A stretch of 64,000 bases of DNA from Anaerosolibacter carboniphilus (GTDB lineage Bacteria; Bacillota; Clostridia; Peptostreptococcales; Thermotaleaceae). This document shows, piece after piece, positions 63,323 through 64,000 of the stretch. The number at the start of each line of letters is the position of its first letter. Position 1 is the stretch's first letter. A program made the translations under genes and the position numbers. The notes under the pieces were generated by a model that searched no databases, was not told where the DNA came from, and was given only the letters and a program-made list of their open reading frames with translations. Location of the stretch: contig NZ_JACHEN010000005.1 in the NCBI RefSeq assembly GCF_014205875.1, positions 124,001 to 188,000 of the forward strand, read 5' to 3'.

Positions 63323-63775
63323 TTATATCAAACGTTTTAGAATATTAATGATTTTTTGATTGTTCATATACCCAATATTATTGCTCATTCTTAAATCTCG
63401 TTCTGATCTCGATTCATATTCTGCTATCCAATCCCTGTTACCATCCTGATTTGCTTGAGTTAAATTGATATCTACTTTTATAGATTGTGGAGATTCATTC
63501 GGATTAAAAGTTAGAATCCCATGAACCAGTAAAGGAATTTGATCTTCCTCATACAACTTAGCTGATATGGTACAAAGATCATCAAAAGAGGCGTTACGAA
63601 TGTCATATTCTTTGCTAATTTCTTCCCAAATATTTGAAGCATCTACTGATTTATTTTGAGAAATATTCTTCTGAATTTTCTCAGCAGAATAAATATTCCC
63701 ATTAGCTTCAGTATTAGGTGTCATATTTTTTTTTAAATACAAGTTAGATTGATAGTAACCTTCATTGATTTTCAC
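63323..63775 (-). CDS. Hypothetical protein
   Basis: A 150-residue hydrophilic protein of no family I recognise. It has a polar, Asn/Ser-rich N-terminal third (residues 1-50) and a more ordered region (about 50-115; YDIRNASFDDLCTISAKLYEE, VHGILTFNPNE). The GTG start has AAAGGGGG seven bases upstream, supporting translation. The N-terminal third and the ISAKLYEEDQIP segment faintly recall flagellum-linked small proteins, but I would not assign it. Confidence 0.6.
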   Translation of the reverse strand: MKINEGYYQSNLYLKKNMTPNTEANGNIYSAEKIQKNISQNKSVDASNIWEEISKEYDIRNASFDDLCTISAKLYEEDQIPLLVHGILTFNPNESPQSIKVDINLTQANQDGNRDWIAEYESRSERDLRMSNNIGYMNNQKIINILKRLI

Positions 63776-64000
63776 AAGTGTTCCCCCTTTATCAAATATT
63801 CATTATATTTATTTTCGGATATTTTTTGGATATGTTTAATATATTTGGAAAAATTTATTTAAAATATACGGTAATTTCCTGCGGCAAATGGGGCCATCTC
63901 CGATTTCCAGAAAGAATATCTATCATCCTAGCTCCATAATATAAATAAACCCGTACTGCATTATGAACTGCCCCCTGTCAAGTAGACAGTGGAAATAATT
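63776..64000. other. Terminal intergenic region, possible IS end at the edge
   Basis: AT-rich. The last 40 bases (GAACTGCCCCCTGTCAAGTAGACAGTGG) contain CTGTC-AAGTA-GACAG, a palindrome like those at the ends of some IS3-family elements. Without the rest this cannot be confirmed. Confidence 0.3.

Noticed and set aside
63955-64000. Insertion sequence at the right edge
   Set aside because: Only a short CTGTC/GACAG palindrome is visible; the rest lies outside the window.
1-64000. CRISPR arrays, tRNA and rRNA genes
   Set aside because: No regularly spaced direct repeats with unique spacers were seen, and no tRNA or rRNA signatures; the spaced motifs at 2643-2824 are transposase-binding sites.

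Overview
The window looks like a low-GC, spore-forming, amino-acid- and purine-fermenting anaerobe of the Clostridia, most like the Alkaliphilus/Natronincola/Peptostreptococcaceae area. This rests on gene content: 4-hydroxyphenylacetate decarboxylase, ferredoxin-linked 2-oxoacid oxidoreductase with butyrate kinases, sigma54 activators, a T-box, a c-di-GMP riboswitch, a glmS ribozyme and a LysM-GH18 spore-type hydrolase. The genus is inference.

Layout. 1-3.7 kb: the tnsA/tnsB end of a Tn7-like transposon facing glmS. Its right-end sequence is present twice and it has cut off the 3' part of a host gene. 4.9-8.8 kb: glmS with an upstream glmS ribozyme, then glmM. 9.3-15.9 kb: a glyoxylate/serine aminotransferase and threonine aldolase operon behind a sigma54 promoter, its activator, and a CstA transporter. 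16-19 kb: a DUF401-like membrane protein, an orphan leucine-type T-box leader on the opposite strand, and an SLH surface protein. 19.3-27.9 kb: a branched-chain 2-oxoacid fermentation operon (oxidoreductase, ATPase, buk-ptb-buk) with a sigma54 promoter, twin upstream palindromes and its own activator. 27.9-30 kb: cdaA-cdaR. 30.2-36.9 kb: p-cresol-forming hydroxyphenylacetate decarboxylase, its large and small subunits lying downstream of a chemoreceptor headed by a c-di-GMP-I riboswitch. 37-39.4 kb: a BON protein and a LysM-GH18 hydrolase.

39.7-60.5 kb is the main system: a purine-degradation locus built around a bacterial microcompartment (BMC). It has two adenine deaminase paralogues, a four-gene xanthine dehydrogenase, an SsnA/guanine-deaminase-like amidohydrolase, an NCS2 purine permease, three BMC-H and one BMC-P shell protein, two proteins sharing an encapsulation-peptide-like N-terminus, UbiD and UbiX, an isochorismatase-fold amidase, an allantoinase-like cyclic amidohydrolase, a formiminotransferase, a divergent cyclase-family hydrolase and a PucR regulator. 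Together these fit the classical clostridial xanthine route: xanthine, 4-ureido-5-imidazolecarboxylate, 4-amino-5-imidazolecarboxylate, 4-aminoimidazole, 4-imidazolone, formiminoglycine, glycine plus formimino-THF. I propose that the shell encloses the middle steps. The gene-to-step assignments are inferences.

60.7-63.2 kb carries a second candidate system, an RRNPP-type quorum-sensing cassette. An HTH-TPR receptor gene overlaps a 52-residue secreted propeptide gene. Two matching 17-bp palindromes in the divergent promoter region precede a 26-codon ORF and a YolA/DUF4879-like secreted protein.

Short dispersed intergenic repeats (three families) occur throughout. I found no tRNA, rRNA or CRISPR.
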